A stretch of 64,000 nucleotides of DNA from Mycobacteroides sp. LB1 (GTDB lineage Bacteria > Actinomycetota > Actinomycetes > Mycobacteriales > Mycobacteriaceae). Position 1 is the stretch's first letter; every line of letters begins with the position of its first letter. The stretch lies in the NCBI RefSeq assembly GCF_013449725.1, contig NZ_JACCFF010000001.1:1550001-1614000 (forward strand), written 5' to 3'. Shown here piece by piece: positions 9,881-18,006 of this stretch. The translations under genes were made by a program, and so were the position numbers. The notes below the pieces were generated by a model. That model was not told the DNA's origin. It ran no database searches and saw only the letters and a list, made by a program, of their open reading frames with translations.

Positions 9881-11414
9881 GGATGTGGCTCGTACCGAGC
9901 TGGAACAGTCCGAGCACGCCGAGGGACTCGTCTCGAAAGGCTTGGCGGCCGGGCGTATCGGCACCTTCACCGGCGCGATCCTCGGCATCTCCACGGTGGC
10001 GCCGGGATACACGCTCACCGCCAGCATCGGCCTGATCGTCGCCGCCGTCGGCCTCAAGATGCCGGCCATCCTGATCGCGGGATTCATTCCGATGTTCCTC
10101 ACCGCCTACGCCTATCGGGAGCTGAATTCCCGCGCACCCGACTGCGGGGCCTCATTCACCTGGTCCACCAAGGCATTCGGACCTTACATCGGCTGGATGT
10201 GCGGCTGGGGCATGGTGATCGCTACCATCATCGTGTTATCCAACCTGGCATCAATCGGTGTGCAATACGGGTATCAGTTCCTAGGTGCCATCTTTCATAA
10301 TCAAACACTCGCCGAACTCGCCAATGACAAGGCCACCAACATCATCTCGACCGTGGCGTTGCTGGCCATCGCCACGTACATCTCCAGCCGTGGCATCACC
10401 ACGAGCGAAAAAGTGCAATACGTTCTCGTCGGATTTCAGATGATCGTGCTGGTGCTCTTCGCCGTCGTCGCCATCACGAAGGCACCCAGCATCGCCGGAC
10501 ATCTCGACTTCGACCTCGACTGGTTCAACCCGCTGACCGGACTGACCTTAAGCGCCTTTGTCATTGGGCTCGTCGGCTCGATATTCGCATTCTGGGGTTG
10601 GGATACCTGCCTGACGCTCGGCGAGGAGTGCAAGGACCCGACGAAGGTACCCGGACGTGCCGGCCTGCTGTGTGTGCTGTCGATCCTGCTGACCTATCTG
10701 CTGGTGGCAGTTGCGGTCATGATGTTCGCCGGGGTCGGCGACACCGAATTGGGCTTGGCCAACGAGGAGAACAAGGACAATGTCTTTGGCGCCCTCGCCA
10801 ATCCGGTGTTGGGCAGCTGGTTCGGCCCACTACTCCTCCTGGCGATATTCGCCTCTGCGGTGGCGAGCCTGCAAACCACTTCCCTGCCCGCCGCCCGCAC
10901 CATGCTTGCCATGGGGACCTACGGCGCATTCCCGAAACGGTTCGCCACTGTCAGCCCACGATTCCTGACGCCAACATTCAGCACGGTGGTAGCCGGTGTG
11001 GTCACCGCAGTCTTCTACACCGTTGTCAGCCTACTGTCCGACCGCACCTTGCTGGATACCATTGCCGCCCTTGGCATCATGATCTGCTGGTACTACGGCA
11101 TCACAGCCTTCGCCTGCGTGTGGTACTTCCGCGCGGAGCTGTTCCAGAATGCCCACAATGCCGTCTATAAGTTTCTCTTTCCGCTCCTGGGCGGGCTCAT
11201 GCTGGCAGGGGTGTTCGTGATCTCCGTGCGCGAGAGTATGGATCCCGAGAAGACTGGAAGCGGTGCCTCGATCGGCGGCATCGGCCTGGTGTTCTATCTG
11301 GGCTTCGGAGTCCTCTTCGTCGGGGCGATACTCATGGTGATCATGCGGTTCCGAAACCCCGACTTCTTCCAGGGGCGCACCCTGGCTCGGGGCACCGCAC
11401 CGCTGCCGAAATGA
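9873..11414 (+). CDS. APC-superfamily amino acid/amine permease
   Basis: 513-residue integral membrane protein with about 12 hydrophobic segments. The N-terminal region GTFTGAILGISTVAPGYTLT is the helix-1 signature of APC-family transporters (unwound Gly-rich segment for substrate binding). ATG start overlaps the Usp gene by 8 bp. The position behind an amine oxidase and aldehyde dehydrogenase argues for import of the same amine or its amino acid precursor. A hairpin terminator follows immediately (11440-11469). Family assignment firm, substrate inferred. Confidence 0.92.
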   Translation: MTEDVARTELEQSEHAEGLVSKGLAAGRIGTFTGAILGISTVAPGYTLTASIGLIVAAVGLKMPAILIAGFIPMFLTAYAYRELNSRAPDCGASFTWSTKAFGPYIGWMCGWGMVIATIIVLSNLASIGVQYGYQFLGAIFHNQTLAELANDKATNIISTVALLAIATYISSRGITTSEKVQYVLVGFQMIVLVLFAVVAITKAPSIAGHLDFDLDWFNPLTGLTLSAFVIGLVGSIFAFWGWDTCLTLGEECKDPTKVPGRAGLLCVLSILLTYLLVAVAVMMFAGVGDTELGLANEENKDNVFGALANPVLGSWFGPLLLLAIFASAVASLQTTSLPAARTMLAMGTYGAFPKRFATVSPRFLTPTFSTVVAGVVTAVFYTVVSLLSDRTLLDTIAALGIMICWYYGITAFACVWYFRAELFQNAHNAVYKFLFPLLGGLMLAGVFVISVRESMDPEKTGSGASIGGIGLVFYLGFGVLFVGAILMVIMRFRNPDFFQGRTLARGTAPLPK

Positions 11415-11439
11415 GATAGGAAATCATCGACGAACCCGA

Positions 11440-11469
11440 CTCATCGGGGCGTTTCACCGGCCCGATGAG
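11440..11469. terminator. bidirectional hairpin between convergent permease and lipoprotein genes
   Basis: Perfect 9-bp inverted repeat ctcatcggg / cccgatgag with a 12-nt loop. It starts 25 bp after the permease stop, and the stop codon of the convergent lipoprotein gene lies in the loop. No T-tract, as is usual in mycobacteria. Confidence 0.65.
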
Positions 11470-12068
11470 GGACTCACGGGGTTTGCGATGGCATCCAGCA
11501 GGGCCTGAGTCTCTGAACTCACCGGCCTGCCGTCCATGAGATTTTGAGCATCGGCACTCGAGAGTTCCTCATTTCCCATCACGCCGTATTCATTCTTCGG
11601 GTTATCAGGTTTGAAAGCCAGAGCGACAATATAGGTGTGTCCAACCTGTACGAGGGGCTCACCTAGCAGCGGACATTCCTTTGTCCCGCCTTGGATGGCC
11701 TTCGATACATCCGGCAATTCACCCTTTATCGGCTTAACCCGTCGCAATTCAAAAATCGTACGTGGGATGTTCCCTGGCGACATATCGAAACTCTCATCTA
11801 CGACACGCTCTACTGAAATAACAGCGACAACGGCGGCCCTACCTGAGAGGATGCGCCAGTCACTCCGGTCATAGTCAAACTGCCGATCAATCAGACCGCA
11901 CTTGCTGGTTGGTGTCGGCGTCGCGGCGCTTTGCGTAACCTGGGGGCTCTTGGGCTCGTCCGGGGATGCTTTTGGCTGTTGCGAGGACGAGCAGCCAAGA
12001 GGCAGCAAGCCCATCAAGCAGGCGACTGCGAGGCTTCCTATTCTTAGATTCTTCATTGCGATTCCCAT
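11454..12068 (-). CDS. hypothetical lipoprotein downstream of secreted protease
   Basis: 204 residues. A basic N-terminus, a hydrophobic run and the lipobox LPLGC (Cys about residue 26), followed by a Ser/Pro/Lys-rich linker, mark an exported lipoprotein. The mature domain (about 55-200) has Cys residues at CGLIDRQFDYDR and ECPLLGEP that could pair; I do not recognise the fold. Start MGIAMKN is supported by GGGAG about 8 nt upstream; an internal ATG at codon 5 is possible. It lies 19 bp behind the metalloprotease gene on the same strand, so the two are probably an operon; it may be a partner or inhibitor of the protease. Base composition is AT-richer than the flanks. Confidence 0.8.
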   Translation of the reverse strand: MGIAMKNLRIGSLAVACLMGLLPLGCSSSQQPKASPDEPKSPQVTQSAATPTPTSKCGLIDRQFDYDRSDWRILSGRAAVVAVISVERVVDESFDMSPGNIPRTIFELRRVKPIKGELPDVSKAIQGGTKECPLLGEPLVQVGHTYIVALAFKPDNPKNEYGVMGNEELSSADAQNLMDGRPVSSETQALLDAIANPVSPSSGR

Positions 12069-12087
12069 CTCATTTTCTCCCTGTCGA

Positions 12088-13269
12088 TCACGACCATCGT
12101 TGACGGACGACCGCGATATCCATTGGCGTGGGCGCTGTCGGGGGCGACGGAGCGATATTTGCGTTCATTACCGTCGTCGGGCAAGAGTGCGCTAATCCAA
12201 GCGCATGACCCATCTCGTGGACAATGTTGGAGACAACTTTATCCTGAGCGGCCGTTGGTAGCCAGGCACTATTGAGTTCGATCACATTGCTCAGCTGCTT
12301 ATACTGGCCAATGACCGTCCCGCCATCTGGGAGGGTGTTCAGTCCAAGATCAAGCGATAAGAACTTAATTGCACCCTCGCCGGGCGCGTTCACAATTGAC
12401 ACCGCATGCTGGGCAGCCTTCCATGCCGCGATAGCCGTGTTAGCCGCATCAAGCTGACGCCCTTGCAGAGCCGAGGTGTCGACATTCAGAACTTTCCCGC
12501 CAGGAGGGCCGGTCACCCCCGAGTACGAAAGCGTGTACAGCTCACTGAAATTCGCCGCGGGTAGCGAGCCAGCACCTGGTAACGGCGCACCGCTCATCGC
12601 CAAGCTTAGAAACCCCACATCGCACTGCTGATCTGTGTTGTTCTTGCCGTTTTCCTTTTGAGAAGTCTCGTCGTTGGAATTCTCAGAGCGGGGCTCTGGC
12701 GCGCGCTCAGTCTGTGTCGGCTGTCCAGTCTGTGTCGGGGGCGGCGTCTGACTCGGCTGCTGTGGCTGGTTGCCCTGTTGTGGCTGCTGTGGCTGGTTAC
12801 CCTGTTGCGGTGCTTGATATTCCGGGTTGGCTTGGCCGGGGCCTTGGGTGTACGGGGTGGCAGTTTGGTAGCCCGGGGGTTGGGTGCCGTGCTGGGGCTG
12901 CTGGCCACCTTGTTGAGGCTGCTGACCTCCGGCCTGTTGTCCGGCTTGCGGCGCGCCGCTGTTGTAGATGTTGATTCCGCTGTTTTGGTCTAGGGGCGGC
13001 AGGTTGTTGCCGCCCTGGTATTCGGGCTGTGACGCTGGCATTTGGGGTGGCTGGAATTGAGAGCCGCCGCCATCGGTCATGCCGCCAGTGGGCCCAGGCG
13101 GGCCGGTCGGTTCCGCGATCGCGGCTGGCAGTCCGAGCACACCGATGCCAGTCGTGGCGTTGATGTTCAGGTGCCAGCCCGCTATCGCGACGGCCGTGAC
13201 CGCGATGGCTGCGAGAGCACGCCGGATACCAACGGGCGTTCGAGTTTTCGGTGACTTCATGGGTGTCAT
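12088..13269 (-). CDS. secreted metzincin-type zinc metalloprotease with Pro/Gln-rich linker
   Basis: 393 residues in three parts: a signal peptide (basic start, hydrophobic run to about residue 50 ending AIA); a low-complexity Pro/Gln/Gly region (about 55-210) containing two tandem PQQGNQPQQ units; and a C-terminal domain (about 215-393). The domain carries HEMGHALGLAH at about 351-361, the HExxHxxGxxH zinc site of metzincins, followed by VMNA as a plausible Met-turn, like matrixins (M10). It ends shortly after with MDIAVVRQRW, reminiscent of the MMP C-terminal helix. GGGAG 7 nt upstream supports the start. No clear pro-domain cysteine switch is seen. Substrate unknown; cell-wall or extracellular protein is expected. 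Confidence 0.85.
   Translation of the reverse strand: MTPMKSPKTRTPVGIRRALAAIAVTAVAIAGWHLNINATTGIGVLGLPAAIAEPTGPPGPTGGMTDGGGSQFQPPQMPASQPEYQGGNNLPPLDQNSGINIYNSGAPQAGQQAGGQQPQQGGQQPQHGTQPPGYQTATPYTQGPGQANPEYQAPQQGNQPQQPQQGNQPQQPSQTPPPTQTGQPTQTERAPEPRSENSNDETSQKENGKNNTDQQCDVGFLSLAMSGAPLPGAGSLPAANFSELYTLSYSGVTGPPGGKVLNVDTSALQGRQLDAANTAIAAWKAAQHAVSIVNAPGEGAIKFLSLDLGLNTLPDGGTVIGQYKQLSNVIELNSAWLPTAAQDKVVSNIVHEMGHALGLAHSCPTTVMNANIAPSPPTAPTPMDIAVVRQRWS
12757..12810 (-). repeat. two-copy 27-bp tandem repeat in the protease linker
   Basis: Two adjacent 27-bp units (12757-12783 and 12784-12810) differ at two bases and encode PQQGNQPQQ twice. This is the kind of repeat that varies in copy number between strains by slippage. 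Confidence 0.85.
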
Positions 13270-13621
13270 CGGCGTTCTCCCTTTCCCTCAGGCTCACGTG
13301 CGGCACTAGCGGTTGCGATTGGACGGCGGTCGGGGCCACGCGCTACGGGTTGGCAGAGCGGGTACACACGGACCGCTGGGGTCAGCATGGGCGCGTCAGA
13401 CAGTACGCCAGCGTGATCGCCGGGTCTATTATCAGCACACCAAGCTAAACCACATGGATAAGTAGCCATTGACGACGGTCCTGAATACGGCATGCAGCCC
13501 GAATCTACGGCCAACTCATCATCCGAGCGAGACCAAAACGACTCCCCCCCAATCGGGTCCGCTACCGCGAGATCATCCCGATTAGATAACTTTAATTCCT
13601 AGAAACTAACAGTTCAAAGGT

Positions 13622-13650
13622 ACAGTATGTCTATACAGCAACCTTGTCAA
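13622..13650 (-). promoter_or_regulatory. candidate SigA-type promoter reading toward the protease gene
   Basis: On the minus strand TTGACA (13645-13650) is followed after exactly 17 bp by TACTGT (13622-13627). The -35 is consensus, the -10 keeps TAnnnT. It would leave a leader of about 345 nt before the protease start, which is unusually long, so a second closer promoter may exist. Confidence 0.45.
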
Positions 13651-14025
13651 CCAATTGTCAGGTTTCCGCCGGAGCCACCTCCCTGGCGCTCGCCCCGAGG
13701 ATTGATCGTCACGACACCCGCCCACGTCGACATTGCCAGATCGCAGGTCTAAGGGTTCGCGAGGGATGATTACCTATTGTTTGCCAACCTCGGTCGAATG
13801 CCAAATGTAGCGAAGGATGAGAACTTCACCCCATTGCCATAACCATCGGCCTGCACGTTTCGCGTACGCGCTCGCGGGGCCCTAAGAAGACCCACACCTC
13901 TAGCCATGTCGGCGTACCGGTACCAATGCGCCCAAAGGTGGCCGTACTCGACATGCCAAAACGGCGGGTCCACAGACTGCTGATGGACAAATCGGCCATT
14001 CCCAGAAAGTGACCATCGCGGCAGA

Positions 14026-14045
14026 CTGAGATCGCAAGATCTCAG
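14026..14045 (+). promoter_or_regulatory. perfect hairpin with GCAA tetraloop upstream of gabT
   Basis: ctgagatc-gcaa-gatctcag: an 8-bp perfect inverted repeat around a GNRA-type loop, ending 24 bp before the gabT ATG. It may be a DNA operator or, if transcribed, a stable leader hairpin. Confidence 0.6.
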
Positions 14046-14069
14046 GTCAGATCCAGGACAGGACGCACC

Positions 14070-15419
14070 ATGAACGACATCACGTATCGCCTTGCCCAGA
14101 AGCGCAATATCGTGACACCCCTGCCCGGTCCCCGGTCCAGCGCGCTCGCCGAACGGCGGCGTGCTGCGGTATCCGCCGGTGTCGGCTCCACCGCCCCCGT
14201 CTACGCCGTCGACGCTGACGGCGGTGTCATCGTCGATGCCGACGGCAACTCCTTCATCGACCTGGGCTCCGGTATCGCGGTGACCACCGTGGGCGCCTCT
14301 CATCCGGCCGTTGCGGCTGCAATCGCCGATCAAGCAACACATTTCACCCACACCTGTTTCATGGTGACGCCCTATGAGGCATACGTCCGGGTGGCCGAGC
14401 TCCTCAACGCCATGACGCCCGGCGACCACGAGAAGCGCACCGCGCTGTTCAACTCGGGCGCCGAGGCCGTGGAAAACGCCATCAAGGTGGCACGGTTGGC
14501 GACAGGCCGCCCCGCGGTCGTCGCCTTCGACAACGCCTACCACGGCCGCACCAACCTGACGATGGCGCTCACCGCCAAGTCCATGCCCTACAAGTCGCAG
14601 TTCGGCCCCTTTGCGCCGGAGGTCTACCGGATGCCGGCCTCCTACCCGCTGCGTGACGAGCCGGGACTGACCGGCGAAGAGGCCGCACGCCGCACGATCT
14701 CCCGCATGGAAACCCAGATCGGTGTGCAGTCGCTGGCCGCGGTCATCATCGAACCCGTCCAGGGCGAGGGCGGGTTCATCGTCCCCGCTCCCGGATTCCT
14801 TTCCACGCTCGCGAATTGGGCGCGGGAAAACGGCGTCGTCTTCATCGCCGACGAGGTGCAGACCGGATTCGCACGCACCGGTGCATGGTTCGCCTCCGAA
14901 CACGACGATGTCGTCCCAGATATCGTCGCCATGGCCAAGGGCATCGCCGGCGGCATGCCGCTCGCGGCCATCACCGGGCGCGCCGAGCTCATGGATGCGG
15001 TGTACGCGGGCGGACTGGGCGGAACCTACGGCGGCAATCCCGTCGCCTGCGCGGCGGCCATCGCGACACTGGATGCCATGCGCGACCTAGACCTGCCGGC
15101 TCGTGCACGCGCCATCGAGACCTCGGTGGTACCCCGGCTGCGGGCACTCGCCGAGGAAGTGAGCGTCATCGGCGAAGTACGCGGCCGCGGCGCCATGCTG
15201 GCCATCGAGATCGTCGCATCCGGCACTCTCGAACCCGACGCGGCGCTGACCAAAGCCATTGCCGCCGAGGCACTGTCTCGGGGCGTCCTGATCCTCACCT
15301 GCGGTACGTTCGGCAACGTCATTCGGTTGCTACCGCCGCTGGTGATCGGTGACGATCTACTCGACGAGGGCATCACCGTCCTCGCCGACATCATCCGCGA
15401 GAAGGCGAGCAACCGGTGA
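14070..15419 (+). CDS. gabT: 4-aminobutyrate aminotransferase
   Basis: PLP-dependent class-III aminotransferase moving the amino group of GABA to 2-oxoglutarate, giving succinate semialdehyde. 449 aa, the same length as mycobacterial GabT. FNSGAEAVENAIKVAR binds PLP phosphate, FIADEVQTGFARTG holds the PLP Asp, and MAKGIAGGMPLAAITGR carries the Schiff-base Lys near residue 290. The next gene, the succinate-semialdehyde dehydrogenase, starts with a GTG overlapping its stop (GTGA), so the two steps are coupled. A hairpin sits just upstream. Confidence 0.96.
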   Translation: MNDITYRLAQKRNIVTPLPGPRSSALAERRRAAVSAGVGSTAPVYAVDADGGVIVDADGNSFIDLGSGIAVTTVGASHPAVAAAIADQATHFTHTCFMVTPYEAYVRVAELLNAMTPGDHEKRTALFNSGAEAVENAIKVARLATGRPAVVAFDNAYHGRTNLTMALTAKSMPYKSQFGPFAPEVYRMPASYPLRDEPGLTGEEAARRTISRMETQIGVQSLAAVIIEPVQGEGGFIVPAPGFLSTLANWARENGVVFIADEVQTGFARTGAWFASEHDDVVPDIVAMAKGIAGGMPLAAITGRAELMDAVYAGGLGGTYGGNPVACAAAIATLDAMRDLDLPARARAIETSVVPRLRALAEEVSVIGEVRGRGAMLAIEIVASGTLEPDAALTKAIAAEALSRGVLILTCGTFGNVIRLLPPLVIGDDLLDEGITVLADIIREKASNR

Positions 15420-16870
15420 CCGACCACGCAACATTGATCGATGCCGTCCCGACCGACCTGTGGATCGGGGGCAAGCAGACCCCGTCATCGACGGGTGCCC
15501 GGTTCTCCGTCCACAACCCGGCAACGGGTGCTGTGCTCACCACCGTGGCCGATGCCTCCGCCGCGGACGGCGCCGTCGCACTCGACGAGGCCGTCGCCGC
15601 GCAACGCTCCTGGGCAGCGACCGCGCCCCGTGAACGCGCCGAAATCCTGCGCCGAGCATGGGAATTGGTGATGGCCCGACGCGATGACTTCGCGCTGTTG
15701 ATGACCCTCGAAATGGGCAAGCCGCTGGCGGAAAGCCAGGGCGAGGTGACCTACGGTGGCGAGTTCCTGCGATGGTTCTCCGAAGAGGCCGTCCGCATCA
15801 ACGGCCGGTACACCGCCTCGCCAACCGGCACGGGCCGGATCCTGGTGACCAAGCAGCCCATCGGTCCAACCCTGGCCATCACCCCGTGGAACTTCCCACT
15901 GGCCATGGGCACCCGCAAGATCGGCCCGGCGTTGGCCGCCGGTTGCACCATGGTCGTCAAACCCGCCGGCGAGACCCCGCTGACGATGCTGCTACTGGGA
16001 CAGGTATTCGCCGATGCCGGATTGCCTCCCGGCGTGCTCTCCATTCTTCCCACCTCGCGCTCCGCCCAGCTGACGGAACCCCTGCTGGCCGATCCCCGGC
16101 TGCGCAAGCTCACCTTCACCGGCTCCACCGGCATTGGCAAGATTCTGCTGGCGCAGTGTGCGACGAGGGTTTTGCGCTCATCGATGGAACTGGGCGGTAA
16201 CGCACCGTTCGTGGTGTTTGATGACGCCGACATCGACGCCGCGGTCGACGGCGCGATGGCAGCCAAGATGCGCAACATCGGCGAAGCCTGCACCGCTGCC
16301 AACCGTTTCCACGTCGACAACGCGGTACGTGCCGAATTCACCGAGAAGCTCACCGCGCGCATGGCCGCACTCACCATGGGGCCCGGAGACGAGAGCGGTG
16401 TCCAGGTGGGTCCGCTCATCACGGCCAAACAGCGTGCCTCCGTTGACGAATTGGTACAAGACGCCGTCGCGAAGGGCGCCGTCGTCACTGCTGGCGGGGC
16501 TGCCTCCGATGGTGACGGATTCTTCTATCCGGCCACGGTGCTCACCGATGTGTCTTCGGACGCAAGGATTCTCCGCGAGGAGGTGTTCGGCCCCATCGCC
16601 GCGATCGCCGGATTCGACGGCGAAGACGCGGGAATCGCTGCCGCCAACGATACCGAGTATGGACTGGCCGCCTACGTCTACACCACGAATCTGGATCGCG
16701 CGCTGCGGGTTTCGGAAGCCGTCGAATCGGGGATGGTCGGCGTCAACCGTGGCGTCATCTCCGATGTGGCGGCGCCGTTCGGTGGTATCAAGGAATCGGG
16801 TATCGGCCGGGAGGCCGGCAGCGAAGGTATCGAGGAATACCTCGAAACGAAATACATAGCGCTGCCATAG
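15416..16870 (+). CDS. gabD: succinate-semialdehyde dehydrogenase (NAD(P)+)
   Basis: ALDH-superfamily enzyme oxidising succinate semialdehyde to succinate, the second step of the GABA shunt. 484 aa. TPWNFPLAMGTRKIGPALAA is the cofactor block, MELGGNAPFVVF gives Glu near 258, and IGEACTAANRF gives nucleophile Cys near 292. MGTRKIGPALAAGCTMVVKP is especially GabD-like. The GTG start overlaps the gabT stop by 4 bp. Next comes agmatine deiminase about 107 bp on, which fits a wider arginine/agmatine to succinate route. Confidence 0.95.
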   Translation: MTDHATLIDAVPTDLWIGGKQTPSSTGARFSVHNPATGAVLTTVADASAADGAVALDEAVAAQRSWAATAPRERAEILRRAWELVMARRDDFALLMTLEMGKPLAESQGEVTYGGEFLRWFSEEAVRINGRYTASPTGTGRILVTKQPIGPTLAITPWNFPLAMGTRKIGPALAAGCTMVVKPAGETPLTMLLLGQVFADAGLPPGVLSILPTSRSAQLTEPLLADPRLRKLTFTGSTGIGKILLAQCATRVLRSSMELGGNAPFVVFDDADIDAAVDGAMAAKMRNIGEACTAANRFHVDNAVRAEFTEKLTARMAALTMGPGDESGVQVGPLITAKQRASVDELVQDAVAKGAVVTAGGAASDGDGFFYPATVLTDVSSDARILREEVFGPIAAIAGFDGEDAGIAAANDTEYGLAAYVYTTNLDRALRVSEAVESGMVGVNRGVISDVAAPFGGIKESGIGREAGSEGIEEYLETKYIALP

Positions 16871-16977
16871 ATACCGTGACGATCGGCCCGCCCTGACAGC
16901 GCACCGAATCCACCCCATCGATGCAACGTTTCCACCGAGCCGGGATTACCCACATCGGCGCAACCTTGGAGGCACAC

Positions 16978-18003
16978 ATGGCATGGCGGATGCCGGCAGA
17001 AACCGAACCGCATGAGCGGATCTGGATGGCGTTCCCGCGTCCGGGACTCACGTTCGGCGACGATGACGCCGCGCTCGAGGCCGGCTATCAGGCCTGGACG
17101 GCCGTAGCGCATGCGGTGCTCGCCTTCACGCCGGTGACGATGGTGGTCGACCCGCGCCAGCAGGAGCGCGCCCGGCGAATGTTGTCCTCGGATATCGAGC
17201 TGCTCGTCGCCCCGCTCGACGACTTTTGGATGCGCGATATCGGACCTACGTTCGTCGTCGACGACACCACGGGTGAACTGGGTGCCGTCGACTGGATCTT
17301 CAACGGCTGGGGGTCGTCAACTCCGCAGAGCTGGTCACATGATCGCGAGATCGGCCGCACAATCGCGGCTGCCGCCGGCGCGACCCTCGTGTCGTCGTTG
17401 TTGGTCAACGAGGGCGGTGCCATCCATGTCGACGGTGATGGCACCGTACTGCTGACCGAGACCGTATTGCTTGATCCGCTGCGCAATCCGCACGCCGACC
17501 GCAGCCGTGTCGAGGCCGAACTGGCTCGCACCCTTGGCATCGACCACGCCGTGTGGCTACCGCGCGGCCTCACGCGCGACTACGAGCCACTCGGCACCAA
17601 GGGGCACGTCGACATGATCGCGACGCTGCCCTCACCCGGCACCGTCTTACTGCATGCACAAACCAATCGCGACCATCCCGACTACGCAATATCGGCGCAA
17701 CTCCGTGCCGCGTTCGCCGATGCGGTCGATGCCCGCGGTCGCTCCTTCGACGTGGTCGATCTGCCTGCGCCGGCGACGCTGCGGGATGCCGACGGATTTG
17801 TCGACTGGAGCTATATCAATCACCTTGTCACCGGAGACGGCGTGATCCTGTGCGGCTATGACGAGCCGGCCGCCGACTCGCACGCCGCGGAGATTATTGC
17901 CGAGGCTTATCCCGGCCGAGAGGTGGTACTGGTCGATGCGCGGCCAATCCTCGCCGGTGGCGGCGGCATTCACTGCATCACCCAGCAGCAACCAAAGGTC
18001 TAG
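16978..18003 (+). CDS. aguA: agmatine deiminase (PPAD family)
   Basis: Hydrolyses agmatine to N-carbamoylputrescine and ammonia. 341 aa from the ATG at 16978, preceded by TTGGAGG; an upstream in-frame ATG at 16921 lacks a binding site. Family signatures: MPAETEPHERIWMAFP at the N-terminus, DDFWMRDIGPTFV (substrate-guanidinium Asp), GGAIHVDGDGTVL, KGHVDMIA (catalytic His) and the C-terminal GGGIHCITQQ with nucleophile Cys near 333. The gene sits between gabTD and an amidase, 3 bp before the latter. Agmatine deiminase rather than peptidyl-arginine deiminase is favoured by size and the GGGGIHCITQQQP ending. Confidence 0.93.
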   Translation: MAWRMPAETEPHERIWMAFPRPGLTFGDDDAALEAGYQAWTAVAHAVLAFTPVTMVVDPRQQERARRMLSSDIELLVAPLDDFWMRDIGPTFVVDDTTGELGAVDWIFNGWGSSTPQSWSHDREIGRTIAAAAGATLVSSLLVNEGGAIHVDGDGTVLLTETVLLDPLRNPHADRSRVEAELARTLGIDHAVWLPRGLTRDYEPLGTKGHVDMIATLPSPGTVLLHAQTNRDHPDYAISAQLRAAFADAVDARGRSFDVVDLPAPATLRDADGFVDWSYINHLVTGDGVILCGYDEPAADSHAAEIIAEAYPGREVVLVDARPILAGGGGIHCITQQQPKV

Positions 18004-18006
18004 GCG

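Larger units (their letters stand above)
13270..14069. other. 800-bp intergenic region, AT-rich in the middle
   Basis: No convincing gene. Roughly 13560-13660 is clearly AT-richer than the window. It contains a candidate minus-strand promoter far upstream of the protease and a hairpin just before gabT, entered separately. Short open frames here lack good starts or recognisable residues. The long minus-strand frame at 13770-14903 mirrors gabT and is rejected. Confidence 0.6.

Noticed and set aside
13266..13514. 82-codon minus-strand frame ending in an ATGA overlap with the protease start
   Set aside because: The overlap is tempting, but the only start is TTG without a binding site and the residues match nothing I know; kept as unproven.
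13770..14903. Long minus-strand open frame (377 aa) opposite gabT
   Set aside because: Runs through the gabT start region with Gly/Asp/His-rich, family-less residues; it is the usual antisense frame of a high-GC gene.
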